Of a stretch of DNA of 64,000 nt, positions 52,019 to 62,260 are shown piece by piece. A model generated the notes under the pieces. The model was given only the letters and a program-made list of their open reading frames with translations. It was not told the origin of the DNA and searched no databases. The stretch lies in the NCBI GenBank assembly GCA_013314775.1, contig JABUFB010000011.1:73144-137143 (forward strand), read 5' to 3'. The translations under genes and the position numbers were made by a program. Origin of the DNA: Armatimonadota bacterium (GTDB lineage Bacteria; Armatimonadota; Zipacnadia; Zipacnadales; JABUFB01). The stretch's first letter is position 1, and each line of letters starts with the position of its first letter.

Positions 52019-53440
52019 ATGCTCGCGGAAGGGAGCACTACGAAGCGCGACATGAGTGAAAACACGGCGCCCCACGCAAAGAGCCCCGCGAGCGGCATGG
52101 GCCGGCTCGAACTGGCCGTCCTCGTCCTGATCGCCCTGTCGTGCTCGCAGATCGGCTACGTAGGCCACCCGCGGTACGGACCTTTCATCGCCGTGGCCGA
52201 CGTCTTCTGCGCAGGCGTGTTCCTGGTATGGTTGGCAGTCTCCCTGCACCGCCGTGGCCTGAGAGGGCTGCCTTGGCCGTGCGAACCGATCCTCGCCTGG
52301 ATCGCCGTGGGTGCGCTGTCCATATCCGTCGCCGCCACGGACGCCACCGGTGCCATCTCCCTGTCGGGCGTGAAGAGCGGAATCATCGAGATCGCCCAAC
52401 TTGCCCTGTATTTCGTGGGCGCATTCATGATCTTCGTGGATGTTCTGAAGGACCGCGCCCGACTGCGCCGAGCGCTCGTGGTTCTCCTCGGTGCGACGTC
52501 AGTGATCGTTCTGTGGGGGCTTTTCCACTACATCACCCAGAGTGACGTAACCCAGGTAAAGGCCTCTTTTGGGAACCGCAATGTTTACAGCGCGTTCTTG
52601 GTAATGGTTGTGCCGCTCCTGTTCGGGTTCTTCATTTACGACCGTTCCAGGGGTTTCAAGGCCTGGGTGGTCTGCCTCTTTGGGATCGCGGCTCTGACCA
52701 TGCTGGGCCCGCCGCACGTCTGGATCATGACGGGCCTCGTAGCCTGGGTGGGGTTCCTGCGCGGGCGGCTGTACAGAACCGCGCTGGTCCCGGCACTCGT
52801 GGCCTTCACGGTGCTGGTCACCCTGGCTATCCCGCGGAACCGCACGGCCAATGTGACGGATCTGCTGGACCCCTTCGAACGCGAGGATCTGTACAAGCTG
52901 GAAGCCACAATGGACCTGCCCGAAGACGGCGAAGGGCCGGAAGACCCGGAAGCCGCCGAGATGCAACCGGAACCCGAGGTGCTAATCGTCAAGAAACGCT
53001 GGCTCGAGTGGCAGCCAGCACTTGCAATGATGTCGGATAACATCGCCCTCGGCGTGGGCGCGGGCAGTTTCCAGCGCCGCATCGGCGAGGCGATCTACTA
53101 CGGCAGTCTGCCGAACGTGAAAAAGTCGGAGCCGGACACCAACAACCTGTATCTTGTCGTTGGGGCGTCCATGGGCTTCGGAGGGCTGGTCGCACTGATC
53201 GCGGCCCTTGCGTGGCACTGGCGCAGGGCAACGCGCTTGTGGCTGCGGGCCGGGGAGAGACAAGAGCTTGGACTGGCAATCGGCCTGCCGGCGTCTGTAA
53301 TGGGGATTGCGATAGCAAACCTTTTCACCAGTCTCTTCGTCAGAGGCGTATGTATCATCTGGGCATTGGTGTTCGCCATCATCGTTGTGGCGACCGCGCA
53401 TGGGAGCCAAGAGTCTTCCGACGATGCCCGGCAAGGCTAA
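52019..53440 (+). CDS. O-antigen ligase/polymerase-like membrane protein
   Basis: About 473 residues, ten or more membrane helices with a large hydrophilic loop (about 285-345, ending VKKRWLEWQPALAMMSDNIALGVGAGSFQRR) before the last helices; this is the Wzy_C-type arrangement of WaaL/Wzy enzymes. NRNVYSAFLVMVVPLLFG and DNIALGVGAGSF are typical positions. The acidic insert DLPEDGEGPEDPEAAEMQPEPE is unusual. It probably joins or polymerises a lipid-linked glycan at the periplasmic face. Start uncertain: ATG 52019 directly follows the previous stop without RBS, ATG 52052 (MSENTAPHAK) is the alternative. Confidence 0.8.
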   Translation: MLAEGSTTKRDMSENTAPHAKSPASGMGRLELAVLVLIALSCSQIGYVGHPRYGPFIAVADVFCAGVFLVWLAVSLHRRGLRGLPWPCEPILAWIAVGALSISVAATDATGAISLSGVKSGIIEIAQLALYFVGAFMIFVDVLKDRARLRRALVVLLGATSVIVLWGLFHYITQSDVTQVKASFGNRNVYSAFLVMVVPLLFGFFIYDRSRGFKAWVVCLFGIAALTMLGPPHVWIMTGLVAWVGFLRGRLYRTALVPALVAFTVLVTLAIPRNRTANVTDLLDPFEREDLYKLEATMDLPEDGEGPEDPEAAEMQPEPEVLIVKKRWLEWQPALAMMSDNIALGVGAGSFQRRIGEAIYYGSLPNVKKSEPDTNNLYLVVGASMGFGGLVALIAALAWHWRRATRLWLRAGERQELGLAIGLPASVMGIAIANLFTSLFVRGVCIIWALVFAIIVVATAHGSQESSDDARQG

Positions 53441-53461
53441 GCAGGACCGGGAGGAACAGTC

Positions 53462-54013
53462 ATGACTCGCAGGACCGCAGCTGGAATCGTCATCGCTTTG
53501 CTGGTACTCGGGGTATCAGCGGCCTGGTCGGCCGACATCGTTGTCGAGGGTGAGAGCTACAACAGCATCAAGGCATCCATGGTCAAGACGGCTGACAGCA
53601 CCGCATCCAAAGGCTACTGCGTTGCCATACCGCTGCGCAGACCTCACGCCACCACCGAAACGGGACCTGGAGACGACGGCCACGCGGCCTACAAGATCAG
53701 GGTCCAGAGCGCTGGAACCTACCAGTTGTGGGTGCGCGCTCATTGGCACGATGCCTGCGGCAACTCCTTCTTCGTTCTTGTGGACAGCACAAGCGTGAAC
53801 AAGGCGACCCCGTATGTCACGGACCAGACGTTCGGCAAGTGGCATTGGGTCGCCGGCCCGACTATCCGCCTGAGCGAAGGCGTTCACACGATCCGCTTCC
53901 AGAACCGGGAAGACGGGGCGAAGTTGGACCAGTGGATGCTGACAACCAAACCAAAGAACCGCTGGGTCCCGGTGCGCGTACAGGACGAGACCCGCGAAGC
54001 TATCGTCAAGTAA
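53462..54013 (+). CDS. Small secreted jelly-roll protein (CBM6/35-like)
   Basis: 183 residues. Signal peptide RRTAAGIVIALLVLGVSAAWSA, then a single beta-sandwich with a CBM6/CBM35-like pattern: VEGESYNSI, AAYKIRVQSAGTYQLWVRAHW, FFVLVDS, WHWVAGP, LSEGVHTIRFQNREDG and LDQWMLT. It probably binds carbohydrate outside the cell; no catalytic domain. RBS GGGAGGAAC before ATG 53462. It lies 21 bp after the ligase gene and is followed by a terminator. Confidence 0.78.
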   Translation: MTRRTAAGIVIALLVLGVSAAWSADIVVEGESYNSIKASMVKTADSTASKGYCVAIPLRRPHATTETGPGDDGHAAYKIRVQSAGTYQLWVRAHWHDACGNSFFVLVDSTSVNKATPYVTDQTFGKWHWVAGPTIRLSEGVHTIRFQNREDGAKLDQWMLTTKPKNRWVPVRVQDETREAIVK

Positions 54014-54093
54014 CCGGGATACCGCCGGCCAATCTTAGCACCGCATCGACATCCGGCGGCTGATGACGAAGCACCTCTTTGCCTGTCTTCGAG

Positions 54094-54125
54094 CCCCTTG
54101 CGCCCGGGATCACGGGCGCGAGGGG
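54094..54125 (+). terminator. Terminator hairpin after the small jelly-roll gene
   Basis: CCCCTTGCGCCCG and CGGGCGCGAGGGG pair over 13 positions with one G-U around GGATCA, followed by TTT. Confidence 0.7.
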
Positions 54126-54192
54126 TTTGCTGCAAGAGGCCGATAGGTTTCGGAACGCGAAGAACGACGCACCTAAGGAACGTCGGGAACAT

Positions 54193-56208
54193 ATGACCCA
54201 TTCTCGCTGCACAGCAATTGCCGGCATTGTAGGACTGGCGCTGTTCATCGTTCCCCAACTCGCCCTGGCCTGGGAAGTCGCAGACAGCGAAGGCCAAGGC
54301 GCATTCGCGATGGGCCTGCAGTTCACCGTCCAGGACCCCGCGCGCCTGGAATTGCGGGTCATGTTCGGCGCGGACAAACCCGAAAACCCGAAGAGCTATC
54401 ATCTCCTCACAGTCCATCGGGGCAAAGCCTTTTTCTCCCGCGTGGACAACGGGGCTGAGACTGCTCTCGGGCTTCCCGGCGACCTGCCCGCCATGCAGTC
54501 GGGAGACGAATTGGAACTCTATCTCCACCGCAGCGCGTGGCGCATGGCCTGCATCATTGGTGGACGGGTGGTCACTCGCGCCTTCGACAGCACTCCTGGT
54601 GGGCCTGTGATCGCTTACGAAGCGCCTGCGGGTGTTCAGGTCCAGGATGCCTGGGTTCAGCCGGTCGGGGAGATCGAGGCAGACGATACTTTCGAGCGCA
54701 CGGAAGAAGAAGAGGCTGAGCAGGCCAAGTGGGAAACCCTCAGCGGCAAGTGGGAGCTCATCAGTCTGCGAGAAGATCGCCAGGCCGGGCAGATGCAGGC
54801 CGACAAGACCACCAATGCTTTCAGCTACTTCGGCACTTCTGAGGGCCCCGGTCTCGCACGCCTCGGGGACTGGTTCTGGCGCAACTGCGAGTATTCTCTG
54901 GCTGCCCGTTCACGCGGCGCCGACACCGTTTTCGGGCTGGCATTCTACGTGCAGGACGCCGAGAACTATCTGCTGCTTCGTTGGGACAACCGCTTCACCG
55001 CTGCTCCGGGTGGGGCGTATCTGCGTCTGGACGCCGTGGTGGACGGAAGGGTCGAGACCTTGGCCCAGCGCCCCGGCGGGCATTTCCCCGACCAGTGGTA
55101 CCAACTGACCGTGCGCGTCTGCGACGAACGTATCTTCTGCTACGTCGACGGCCAGTTCATGCTTGAGGGCGCCTCTCCCCTCTTCGGCCAGGGCCCCGTC
55201 GGTCTGTATGTCGAGGGCAAGGACGGTGCGTGGTTCGATGACGTGCACGTCCATGACTGGAGTAACCTTGTGGAAGAGTTTGAAGCCGATGAGCCCGGCA
55301 AGTGGGTGACTTCGGCGGGGAACTGGACCATAGCCAACGGCCGGGCAACACCTGCCGCCCAAGGCGTCAATCGCCTGTCGACGGGCCCCGCGGACTGGTC
55401 GGACTACACGGTAACCGCGCGGGTAGAAGGATCGGCGGCGGCCTGGGGCCTGTCGGTGGGTCACACCGGTCCGGTCGCCAGTTTCCTGTTTCGCTGGTCC
55501 GCGCCAGGCAAGGCGCAGATCGTGAAGATATCCGAAGACGGCAGCGAGTCCGTCCTCGCGGAGGCTCCAATCGCCGAGGGCCTTCCCCCTCAATACACCG
55601 CCGGCGTGGTGGTGGAAGCCGGATACATTGCCGGCCTGCTTGACGGGCGGCGAGTGGTGGACTGCATCTCGCCACAGACCCTTGCGGGTGGGGTGGGCCT
55701 GTACGCCAGGACCCCGGAAAATGCCAGGTTCGAAAGTCTGCGCGTTGAACCTCTGCCGGAGCGCACCCTGGCCCGCATCACCAAGGAGTTCACGGACGAG
55801 AAGGAACACTTCGAGATGGTGGAGTGGGCCAGCACGCGGCACAATTGGATCAAGCCGGAGGACAATGCGAACCCGCCGGTCTGGTGGACAAAAGGCGACT
55901 ACTACGGGCCGCTGGAAGTCCGCATTGCGCTGCAGCAGATCGGCCAGACTGAGGGCACGCTTGAGTTGAAGCTCACCCCGGACCGCGGCGCTGAAGCCCC
56001 TGAATACCGGGTCACAATCGCCGGGAGAAAAGGTTCGCAGCTACTCACGGTCGTGCTCCTCCGGGGCGAAACGAAACTCGCTTCCGGCGAGTTCACTGCT
56101 GCCGGCGCTGAGAGCCAGATTTCCGTCGAGCGCCGGGGCAGTTTTCTCACTGTCTCGGCCGACAGCAAGCCGGTTATCGAGTACCGACTGCCTGACGGCG
56201 AGCAGTGA
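54193..56208 (+). CDS. Large secreted multi-jelly-roll protein
   Basis: About 672 residues, with signal peptide from ATG 54193 (CTAIAGIVGLALFIVPQLALA). At least three concanavalin/LamG-like or DUF1080-like beta-domains can be seen: FAFYVQDAENYLLLRWDNRF ... WFDDVHVHDW (about 235-360), WTIANGRATPAAQG ... ARFESLRVEP (about 370-515), and a final domain from 540. No catalytic signature. Likely binds polysaccharide or forms surface structure. An earlier in-frame start at 54079 would bury the signal. The next gene begins 87 bp later on the same strand. Confidence 0.78.
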   Translation: MTHSRCTAIAGIVGLALFIVPQLALAWEVADSEGQGAFAMGLQFTVQDPARLELRVMFGADKPENPKSYHLLTVHRGKAFFSRVDNGAETALGLPGDLPAMQSGDELELYLHRSAWRMACIIGGRVVTRAFDSTPGGPVIAYEAPAGVQVQDAWVQPVGEIEADDTFERTEEEEAEQAKWETLSGKWELISLREDRQAGQMQADKTTNAFSYFGTSEGPGLARLGDWFWRNCEYSLAARSRGADTVFGLAFYVQDAENYLLLRWDNRFTAAPGGAYLRLDAVVDGRVETLAQRPGGHFPDQWYQLTVRVCDERIFCYVDGQFMLEGASPLFGQGPVGLYVEGKDGAWFDDVHVHDWSNLVEEFEADEPGKWVTSAGNWTIANGRATPAAQGVNRLSTGPADWSDYTVTARVEGSAAAWGLSVGHTGPVASFLFRWSAPGKAQIVKISEDGSESVLAEAPIAEGLPPQYTAGVVVEAGYIAGLLDGRRVVDCISPQTLAGGVGLYARTPENARFESLRVEPLPERTLARITKEFTDEKEHFEMVEWASTRHNWIKPEDNANPPVWWTKGDYYGPLEVRIALQQIGQTEGTLELKLTPDRGAEAPEYRVTIAGRKGSQLLTVVLLRGETKLASGEFTAAGAESQISVERRGSFLTVSADSKPVIEYRLPDGEQ

Positions 56209-56294
56209 CAGGCGCGCAATCTGGCGGAAAAACACTCCTCTGCGTTTGGAGAGTCGGCGCGAGGACAACCCTAACTGAGGACGGGCTGAGAGCC

Positions 56295-59200
56295 ATGAAA
56301 CCAAAGTGCCCGCTCGCATATCGCTGTCTGCTGGTGACGGCGTTCAGTCTCATCGCGGCTCATGCGGTCGCACAGGCATCTCTGAACCAGGGTATCCTCC
56401 AGTTCCAGGAAGCCCGATATGAGGCAGCCGCGGCGACACTTACGGAAGTGGCGACCCAGGAGCCGGAAAACATCGCCGCCCGCTACTGGCTGGGACGCGC
56501 CCAACTGGAGGCCGGACGATATGGGCCGGCCGAGCAGGCTCTGTCCTCGGTAGTGCGGGATATGCCCGAGTCTACCGAAGCCCGATACTGGTACGCCCTG
56601 GTGCTCGCGCGTTCAGGCCGGATCTCCGAGGCGCGCACGGAGCTTGAGGCGATCATCGCAGCCAATCCGGACGAGACCCGGGCAGCCGAAGCACTGGCTG
56701 CCCTCCCCGAATCTGCCCCTATCGTAGCAAACGGTCGCTCCGCCTCTGCTCCAACCAGCCTCGACGGCATCCGTTTGGCTCTGAATCCCGGTGGCCTGAA
56801 CGTGGACATCGGCTCCGTAGACCTGCTTTCGTACAACGTGGCCGACTACACCTTCAGCAGCGCACCCACTGACTGGCTTGCGCGCGGCGGCATCTGGGCA
56901 ATTACCAACCGGTGGACCTGCAGTCCACAGTGGTCCTGGCTGGGAGGATACGCCGAGGACGGAATTGCGTCCCTGTGGAACAAGCGAGAGTTTGCGGGAG
57001 ACGTAACCGTTGAGGCCTATCTGAGCTTCAAGATGGGCCTGGGCGCGGTCCACTCATACAAGAACCCCACGGACCTCAACATCTCTATCCACGCCGACGG
57101 CGCTAACCCGTCCAGCGGATACTCCTTCATGGTCGGCGCGGACCGCAATCACGACAGTCGAATCATGAAGGGAACGCAGGTTCTCGCATCCAGCAGCGCA
57201 CCCGCCGCCCTCCTGCCCATTTTCGAAGATGGGTACCCCTCGACGTACGAGTTCCACCGCAAATGGTGGGCCCTGCGTGCGCGCAAGGCCGACGACAAGC
57301 TTCAGCTCTTCCTGGACGGGAAACTCATCGTGGAAGCCCGCGACCCCGAGCCACTGGAAAGCGGCCGCGTCGCCCTGTGGACCTACGACAAAGGCATTAT
57401 CATATCGCGCTGCAAGATATACTACGAGTCTGAGAAGGCAGACCGCAGCCCGATCCCCGGCGAGGAGGCAATCCAGCGCGCCAAGACCCAGGTTGCGCCG
57501 CGACTGTTCACCCTCGCATCATCGACCCACCCTTCCGTGCAGAACGATTTCGAGCAAGACCTGGGCGACTGGCGTCCGCGGTCCGAGCAAGACGGGACAG
57601 TACTGCGCATCGTTGCTCCCGGTGCGGGAGAACGCGGTCACTGCCTGGCACTCACTAACCCGGTTTCAGGCGGGACATTCGGCACCCGGATCATTCCGGG
57701 TGATTTCCTGGTTGATGATTTGCCACGCCTGTCCTTCGACTACCGCCTGCCTGCTGACGGGTCGGCGAAGGTGAACTTTTACCTCACCGCCAATGGCCGC
57801 CAATATGAACTGGTCTTCTCCGGGCCCAATGGAGGCACGCCCTTCGCGACCCGAATCGGCGCCATCCCCAACGTTCAGACCGACGGCGAGTGGCACCATG
57901 CCGAGGTTGACTTGCTGGGCGCGCTCCGGCAGGCTCTCAACGAATCCGGCGCGGTGCGCGCCCGGGACCTCTGGATAGGAAACCAGTGCGAAGACGGCTA
58001 CCTGATGGCGGGCTTCGGGGGCAATTACCTCGGCACCACTTTCTACCTGGACAACTTCGTGCTGGACAAGCCCGGCGGCCAGACGCTGAAGCTGCAGATC
58101 ACACCCGTGTCCGGCGTCAAGCCTACTGGCTACAGCATCTCCCTGGACGACAGCCCGACCGGCGATGCCCCCTGCGAGGTGTCGCAGACCCAGGCGAATT
58201 TCGAGAAGACTCTGGAAAACGCTCCTGTGCAGTACGCCCACATTCGCGCAAAGCTCCCGGATGATTCCTGGTCAGAGCCGGTCCATTTCCGGGCGCGGAC
58301 GGACACCGTTGCGCCCCGTGTGGTGTCGGTGGCACCCGAGCCCGGCTCGTCTGTCCCGGACGGCCCTATCGTGGTCACGCTGGACGACCAGGGCTGCAGC
58401 GGAATCGAGCCCGAGTCGCTGAGGGTCAATTTCGCCGGGCGCGAACTGTCTCCCGGCAAGCCTGGAGTAAGCTTCGACCCGGCGAGCCAGACTATCTCCC
58501 TGGACGCCCGGGTACTCGTCGAGAACCCGAAGGACGGCCAGCAGGTGAGCGTCAGACTCACGGCGGCCAAAGACCGCGCAGGCAATGCAGCGGCCCCCCT
58601 GGCGCCTTGGGACTACACTGTCGATTTCGCGGCGGACAAGACTGCGCCACCCGTGCCGTCAGTGTTCATCGGCGACCAGTCCGAGGCCATCTGGGCGGAC
58701 TTCGAGGACTCCCTGGGTGGGTTCACCACCTACGGCGGGTCCAGCGGCGCAGAACTGGCGCTGGATGACTCCACCGCAGCATCCGGGAAACGCAGCCTGC
58801 GAGTGTTCAACCCCACTGAGGGCGGTCGGTACGGGATCATACGCCGGGGGACTTTCGACGCCGGCAAGTACCGAATCGTGAGCTTCGACTACAAGGTGCC
58901 CTCCCGCCTGCGCGTGGACCTCGCAGTCTATGTGAACGGAGACATGAAGGGCATCAAGTTCAAGGACAACGACAACAACCTGGGCATGATCGGCGCGGTC
59001 CCCAACGTGATCGATGATAACGAGTGGCACCATGCGGAGTTCAACCTGTACGAGATGCTCCGCAAGGATGACCCCACCGCGGCAGGCTATGTGGTGGATC
59101 AGCTTGTCATCGCCGACTGGAACTGGCGCGCAAATGTGGAAGGCCAGGTGTTCCATCTCGACAACTTCCGCATCGTTCCCGTTGTGAGTGGTGCGGGCGG

Positions 59201-60560
59201 CTTGCCGGTGCGCTGGTTCGCGCCGGATGTGAGCGGCATCGCCGGCATCGCGTGGGCGATCGGCGGCGCCGAACCCAGCGTGCCTGACCAGGTCTTGCTG
59301 ACAGGGCTCCAAGGCGTTATCCCCGATGCGGGTAACCGCGACGGGTGGCTGCACACACGGGTGCGCGATGGCGCGGGGAATTGGAGCCCGGTGCAGACCC
59401 AGCGCCTGATCACCGACGACCAGCAACCCCAGGCAGCAATCGCAGCTCCCAAGGAAGGCGTACGCGCGGCACAGTCCACGGTGGAGATCAAGCTGACAGA
59501 TGAGGGGCCGGCGGGCATCGATCCCGGCAGTGTGGTCCTGTCCGTGGCCGGGCAGGACTACACCGTGAAGAAGCTGGGCGTAGGTGGGCTGAGCTTCGAC
59601 TCCAGCACTGGCAAGCTGGTTTGGAACTGCGAGGCGGTCACGCCTCGCCCGGTTGTGCTGCCCGACGGCAAGCCGGTGCCGGTGGTGCTCAAGTCTGCGA
59701 AGGACTACGCGGGCAACCCGGTAACACAGCTTCCTTCCTGGACCTGGATCATGGACTACACGCTGGACAAGTCCGCGCCGGTCGTGACCGAACTCAACTC
59801 CACCACCCACCGAACCTTCCTCACCAACACCTTCGAGGACGGTCTGCACGACTGGCGGACCACCAGCGGATCATCCGGGGCCGTGGTCACCGTGGACACC
59901 ACCACGGCTGCCACGGGCAAGGCATCCGTCAAGGTGGCCCAGCGGGCGGCGGGAGCCAACATGGGGTGTTTCGTCACCCGCGAGCCCTTCGCAGCGGAGA
60001 ACTTCCCGATCGTGAGCTTCGCTTACCGTCTGCCGGCGGCGGTGAAGATCGACTTGATGGCGCGGATGGAGAACGGGAACGAGTACGCGATCTCGATCAC
60101 CGACAATCCCACCGGCGCGGTGGGGCGCTTCCCGAACATCATAGCGGACGACAAGTGGCACACCACGTCGGTGGACATCGCCGACATCCTGCGTAAGCGA
60201 GAGACCAAGGGGTCACTGAAGGTCGTCGCCTTGTACTTCGTGGACCGCAACAACATGGACAACCCCGCGGGTGTTGCGGCATGGTTTGACGACTTCACCA
60301 TCGGTGCAGTGGGTACACGCACCCCGGTCCTGCGCTGGAAGGCTACGGACACCACGGGCATCGCGGGTTACAGCTACACGCTAGACCGCCAGCCCGGTAC
60401 GGTGCCTGACGAGACTTCCGAAGGCGCCGCCCAGTCTTTCCGGGACTCGTCCCCAAGCCTCGCAAAGGGCCGGTGGTACTTCCATGTGCGCGCGAAAGAC
60501 GGCGCGGGCAACTGGGGCCCGGCGACCCACTACGCACTGATGCACCTGACCGCTGATTGA
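56295..60560 (+). CDS. Giant secreted protein: TPR domain plus three repeated jelly-roll/Ig modules
   Basis: About 1421 residues. Signal peptide (CLLVTAFSLIAAHAVAQA), then TPR-like helices (about 28-140: GILQFQEARYEAAAATLTEVA, ARYWLGRAQLEAGRYGPAEQAL). The rest is extracellular beta-structure: a LamG-like domain (about 190-385) and three copies of a module starting DFE-DL--W and containing VSFDYKxP then GAVPN--D--EWHHAE, at about nt 57540, 58690 and 59820, each followed by Ig-like strands with D-SGIAGIAWAI or similar. No catalytic motif. Start ATG 56295; the frame is open 90 bp earlier without signal peptide. It looks like a surface adhesin or glycan scaffold. Confidence 0.8.
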   Translation: MKPKCPLAYRCLLVTAFSLIAAHAVAQASLNQGILQFQEARYEAAAATLTEVATQEPENIAARYWLGRAQLEAGRYGPAEQALSSVVRDMPESTEARYWYALVLARSGRISEARTELEAIIAANPDETRAAEALAALPESAPIVANGRSASAPTSLDGIRLALNPGGLNVDIGSVDLLSYNVADYTFSSAPTDWLARGGIWAITNRWTCSPQWSWLGGYAEDGIASLWNKREFAGDVTVEAYLSFKMGLGAVHSYKNPTDLNISIHADGANPSSGYSFMVGADRNHDSRIMKGTQVLASSSAPAALLPIFEDGYPSTYEFHRKWWALRARKADDKLQLFLDGKLIVEARDPEPLESGRVALWTYDKGIIISRCKIYYESEKADRSPIPGEEAIQRAKTQVAPRLFTLASSTHPSVQNDFEQDLGDWRPRSEQDGTVLRIVAPGAGERGHCLALTNPVSGGTFGTRIIPGDFLVDDLPRLSFDYRLPADGSAKVNFYLTANGRQYELVFSGPNGGTPFATRIGAIPNVQTDGEWHHAEVDLLGALRQALNESGAVRARDLWIGNQCEDGYLMAGFGGNYLGTTFYLDNFVLDKPGGQTLKLQITPVSGVKPTGYSISLDDSPTGDAPCEVSQTQANFEKTLENAPVQYAHIRAKLPDDSWSEPVHFRARTDTVAPRVVSVAPEPGSSVPDGPIVVTLDDQGCSGIEPESLRVNFAGRELSPGKPGVSFDPASQTISLDARVLVENPKDGQQVSVRLTAAKDRAGNAAAPLAPWDYTVDFAADKTAPPVPSVFIGDQSEAIWADFEDSLGGFTTYGGSSGAELALDDSTAASGKRSLRVFNPTEGGRYGIIRRGTFDAGKYRIVSFDYKVPSRLRVDLAVYVNGDMKGIKFKDNDNNLGMIGAVPNVIDDNEWHHAEFNLYEMLRKDDPTAAGYVVDQLVIADWNWRANVEGQVFHLDNFRIVPVVSGAGGLPVRWFAPDVSGIAGIAWAIGGAEPSVPDQVLLTGLQGVIPDAGNRDGWLHTRVRDGAGNWSPVQTQRLITDDQQPQAAIAAPKEGVRAAQSTVEIKLTDEGPAGIDPGSVVLSVAGQDYTVKKLGVGGLSFDSSTGKLVWNCEAVTPRPVVLPDGKPVPVVLKSAKDYAGNPVTQLPSWTWIMDYTLDKSAPVVTELNSTTHRTFLTNTFEDGLHDWRTTSGSSGAVVTVDTTTAATGKASVKVAQRAAGANMGCFVTREPFAAENFPIVSFAYRLPAAVKIDLMARMENGNEYAISITDNPTGAVGRFPNIIADDKWHTTSVDIADILRKRETKGSLKVVALYFVDRNNMDNPAGVAAWFDDFTIGAVGTRTPVLRWKATDTTGIAGYSYTLDRQPGTVPDETSEGAAQSFRDSSPSLAKGRWYFHVRAKDGAGNWGPATHYALMHLTAD
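57531..60300 (+). repeat. Three internal copies of a jelly-roll module, about 1.13 kb apart
   Basis: The copies begin near 57540, 58690 and 59820. DNA is similar too in places: GAGTGGCACCATGC occurs at about 57889 and 59020, each behind GTCCCCAACG-like sequence. This points to duplication within the gene. Confidence 0.7.
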
Positions 60561-60574
60561 CGAAGGCGGACGGC

Positions 60575-62203
60575 ATGGGCAACCCGGCGAACCCGGGGAA
60601 ACCAACCGCGATGGACTACGCCGCGCTCGGCAGCATACTTCTGCTGGGCGCGGCTGTTCGACTCTGGGGCATCCGCTGGGGCCTGCCCGACGAGACCCAC
60701 CTCTTCTCGTATCACCCTGACGAGTTCCACTCTCTGCGAGGCGCGCTGTCCCTGGCGACAGGAGATCCGAACCCGCACTTCTTCAATTACGGCAGCCTTT
60801 ACCTGTATCTTGTGGCCATCGCCTGTAACTGGCACGCGGCTGTTGTCGGCGGCGCGGACCTGCTGACAGCCCTGCTCAAGGGCAACACCGCTCACACGGA
60901 GATGGCCGCATGGGTACTGGACGCCCGGTTAGTCGTAGTCCTGTGCGCGCTTGCGACAGTGTACGTGACCTGGCTCGCGGGCAGGCAACTGGGCGGCAAC
61001 CGCGGGGGGCTCATCGCGGCAGGGCTCATGAGCGTCATGCCGCTCCATGCGCTCAACTCCCACTACGCGACGGTTGATGTGCCGCAGTCTCTCTTCATCC
61101 TCCTGTGCCTGCATTTCGCGGTCCGACTGGTGACCCGCATCACTCTGCGCGACTGCATCTGGGCCGGAGTCGCGGCCGGTCTTGCGGCCAGTGTCAAGTA
61201 CAATGGCGCACTGGTGTTTGTGGCTCCGGTGCTGGCGGTTCTAGTGTCGCCGAGAGACGCTGAGGCGGATGCGCCGCCGGTCTGGGAGTCGATTGCGGCC
61301 ATGCTCGCAGCGGCATTGGGGGCCTTCGCGCTCACTTCCCCGTATGTGTTCCTCGCGTGGCCCGAAGCCTGTGAGCATATCCGGTACGAAATCGAGCACA
61401 TGCGCGTGGGCGAATCGCCCTGGCAGGAGATGTACCCCAACGGCTGGCTCTTCCACCTGCATGTCACCGTGTTTCTGGCGGCCCTCGCACTGCTCCTGTG
61501 CCGGGGCCGAACACGCGCAGCGGTGGCGCCCGCTGCGGCCTTCGCACTCCTGTGGTTCCTCATGATCGGCGCGGCAGGCGTGCGCTATGCCCGATACGAA
61601 ATGCCCCTCGAAGTCTGCGCGCCTGTACTCGCGGCGGGGCTTGCGAGCTGGTTTGCGAAACACCGGACGGTGGTGTCCGTCGCCCTTGTCGCGGCCTTCG
61701 CACTGAGCCTGTTCCTGTCCATCAACCGCTGCCTGGTCCTCAGCGCCCCCGATCCGCGCGACCGAATGCTGGAGATCATCAACACACAAGTTCCCGAGCA
61801 CGAGACCCTTGCCCTGATCTGGGAACCGTGGTTCAATGTCGCCCCGGTAGATTACTGCAACGGGGGCGCGGCTCTGCGGTCCAATCCCCTGTTCGCGCGG
61901 TTCAAGCGGCCTGTGCGAAAACTGCTCATCGTTGGCTTGGACGCGGGGAAGCTCGAGGAAGCGCGGCCCTTCGCGGTTCTCACCAGCGACTTCGACCTGC
62001 CGGCCCGGGCAGCTCGGGTAAGCAAGGGCCACGAGGCGATCCAGCGCGCCCTGGCCGCGCGCAAGCTGACCGAGATCGGCCCGCAGCCCATGGGTCTCAT
62101 CGAGATTCCACCAGCACGCGACAAGTCAGACATGCACTACGCCGACCCGACTCAACAACTGTGGGTCTTGCGCCACAGACCGGCATCTTCGGGCGACGAA
62201 TAG
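60575..62203 (+). CDS. ArnT/PMT-like (GT39/GT83-type) membrane glycosyltransferase
   Basis: About 542 residues with ten or more membrane helices. The N-terminal part has the GT-C features: a first helix AALGSILLLGAAVRLWGI followed by LFSYHPDEFHSL, whose D-E in the first periplasmic loop is the catalytic-type acidic motif of PMT/ArnT enzymes. NSHYATVDVPQSLFILLCLH is typical of the second such loop. It would transfer a sugar from a polyprenyl carrier in the periplasm. Start ATG 60575 preferred over TTG 60557. 14 bp after the giant protein gene, so it might glycosylate that protein (inference). Confidence 0.82.
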   Translation: MGNPANPGKPTAMDYAALGSILLLGAAVRLWGIRWGLPDETHLFSYHPDEFHSLRGALSLATGDPNPHFFNYGSLYLYLVAIACNWHAAVVGGADLLTALLKGNTAHTEMAAWVLDARLVVVLCALATVYVTWLAGRQLGGNRGGLIAAGLMSVMPLHALNSHYATVDVPQSLFILLCLHFAVRLVTRITLRDCIWAGVAAGLAASVKYNGALVFVAPVLAVLVSPRDAEADAPPVWESIAAMLAAALGAFALTSPYVFLAWPEACEHIRYEIEHMRVGESPWQEMYPNGWLFHLHVTVFLAALALLLCRGRTRAAVAPAAAFALLWFLMIGAAGVRYARYEMPLEVCAPVLAAGLASWFAKHRTVVSVALVAAFALSLFLSINRCLVLSAPDPRDRMLEIINTQVPEHETLALIWEPWFNVAPVDYCNGGAALRSNPLFARFKRPVRKLLIVGLDAGKLEEARPFAVLTSDFDLPARAARVSKGHEAIQRALAARKLTEIGPQPMGLIEIPPARDKSDMHYADPTQQLWVLRHRPASSGDE

Positions 62204-62260
62204 ACGCGGCGCGCCGCCCTGACCTGCACGACAATCCACATGACGGGAGAGTCAACACAG

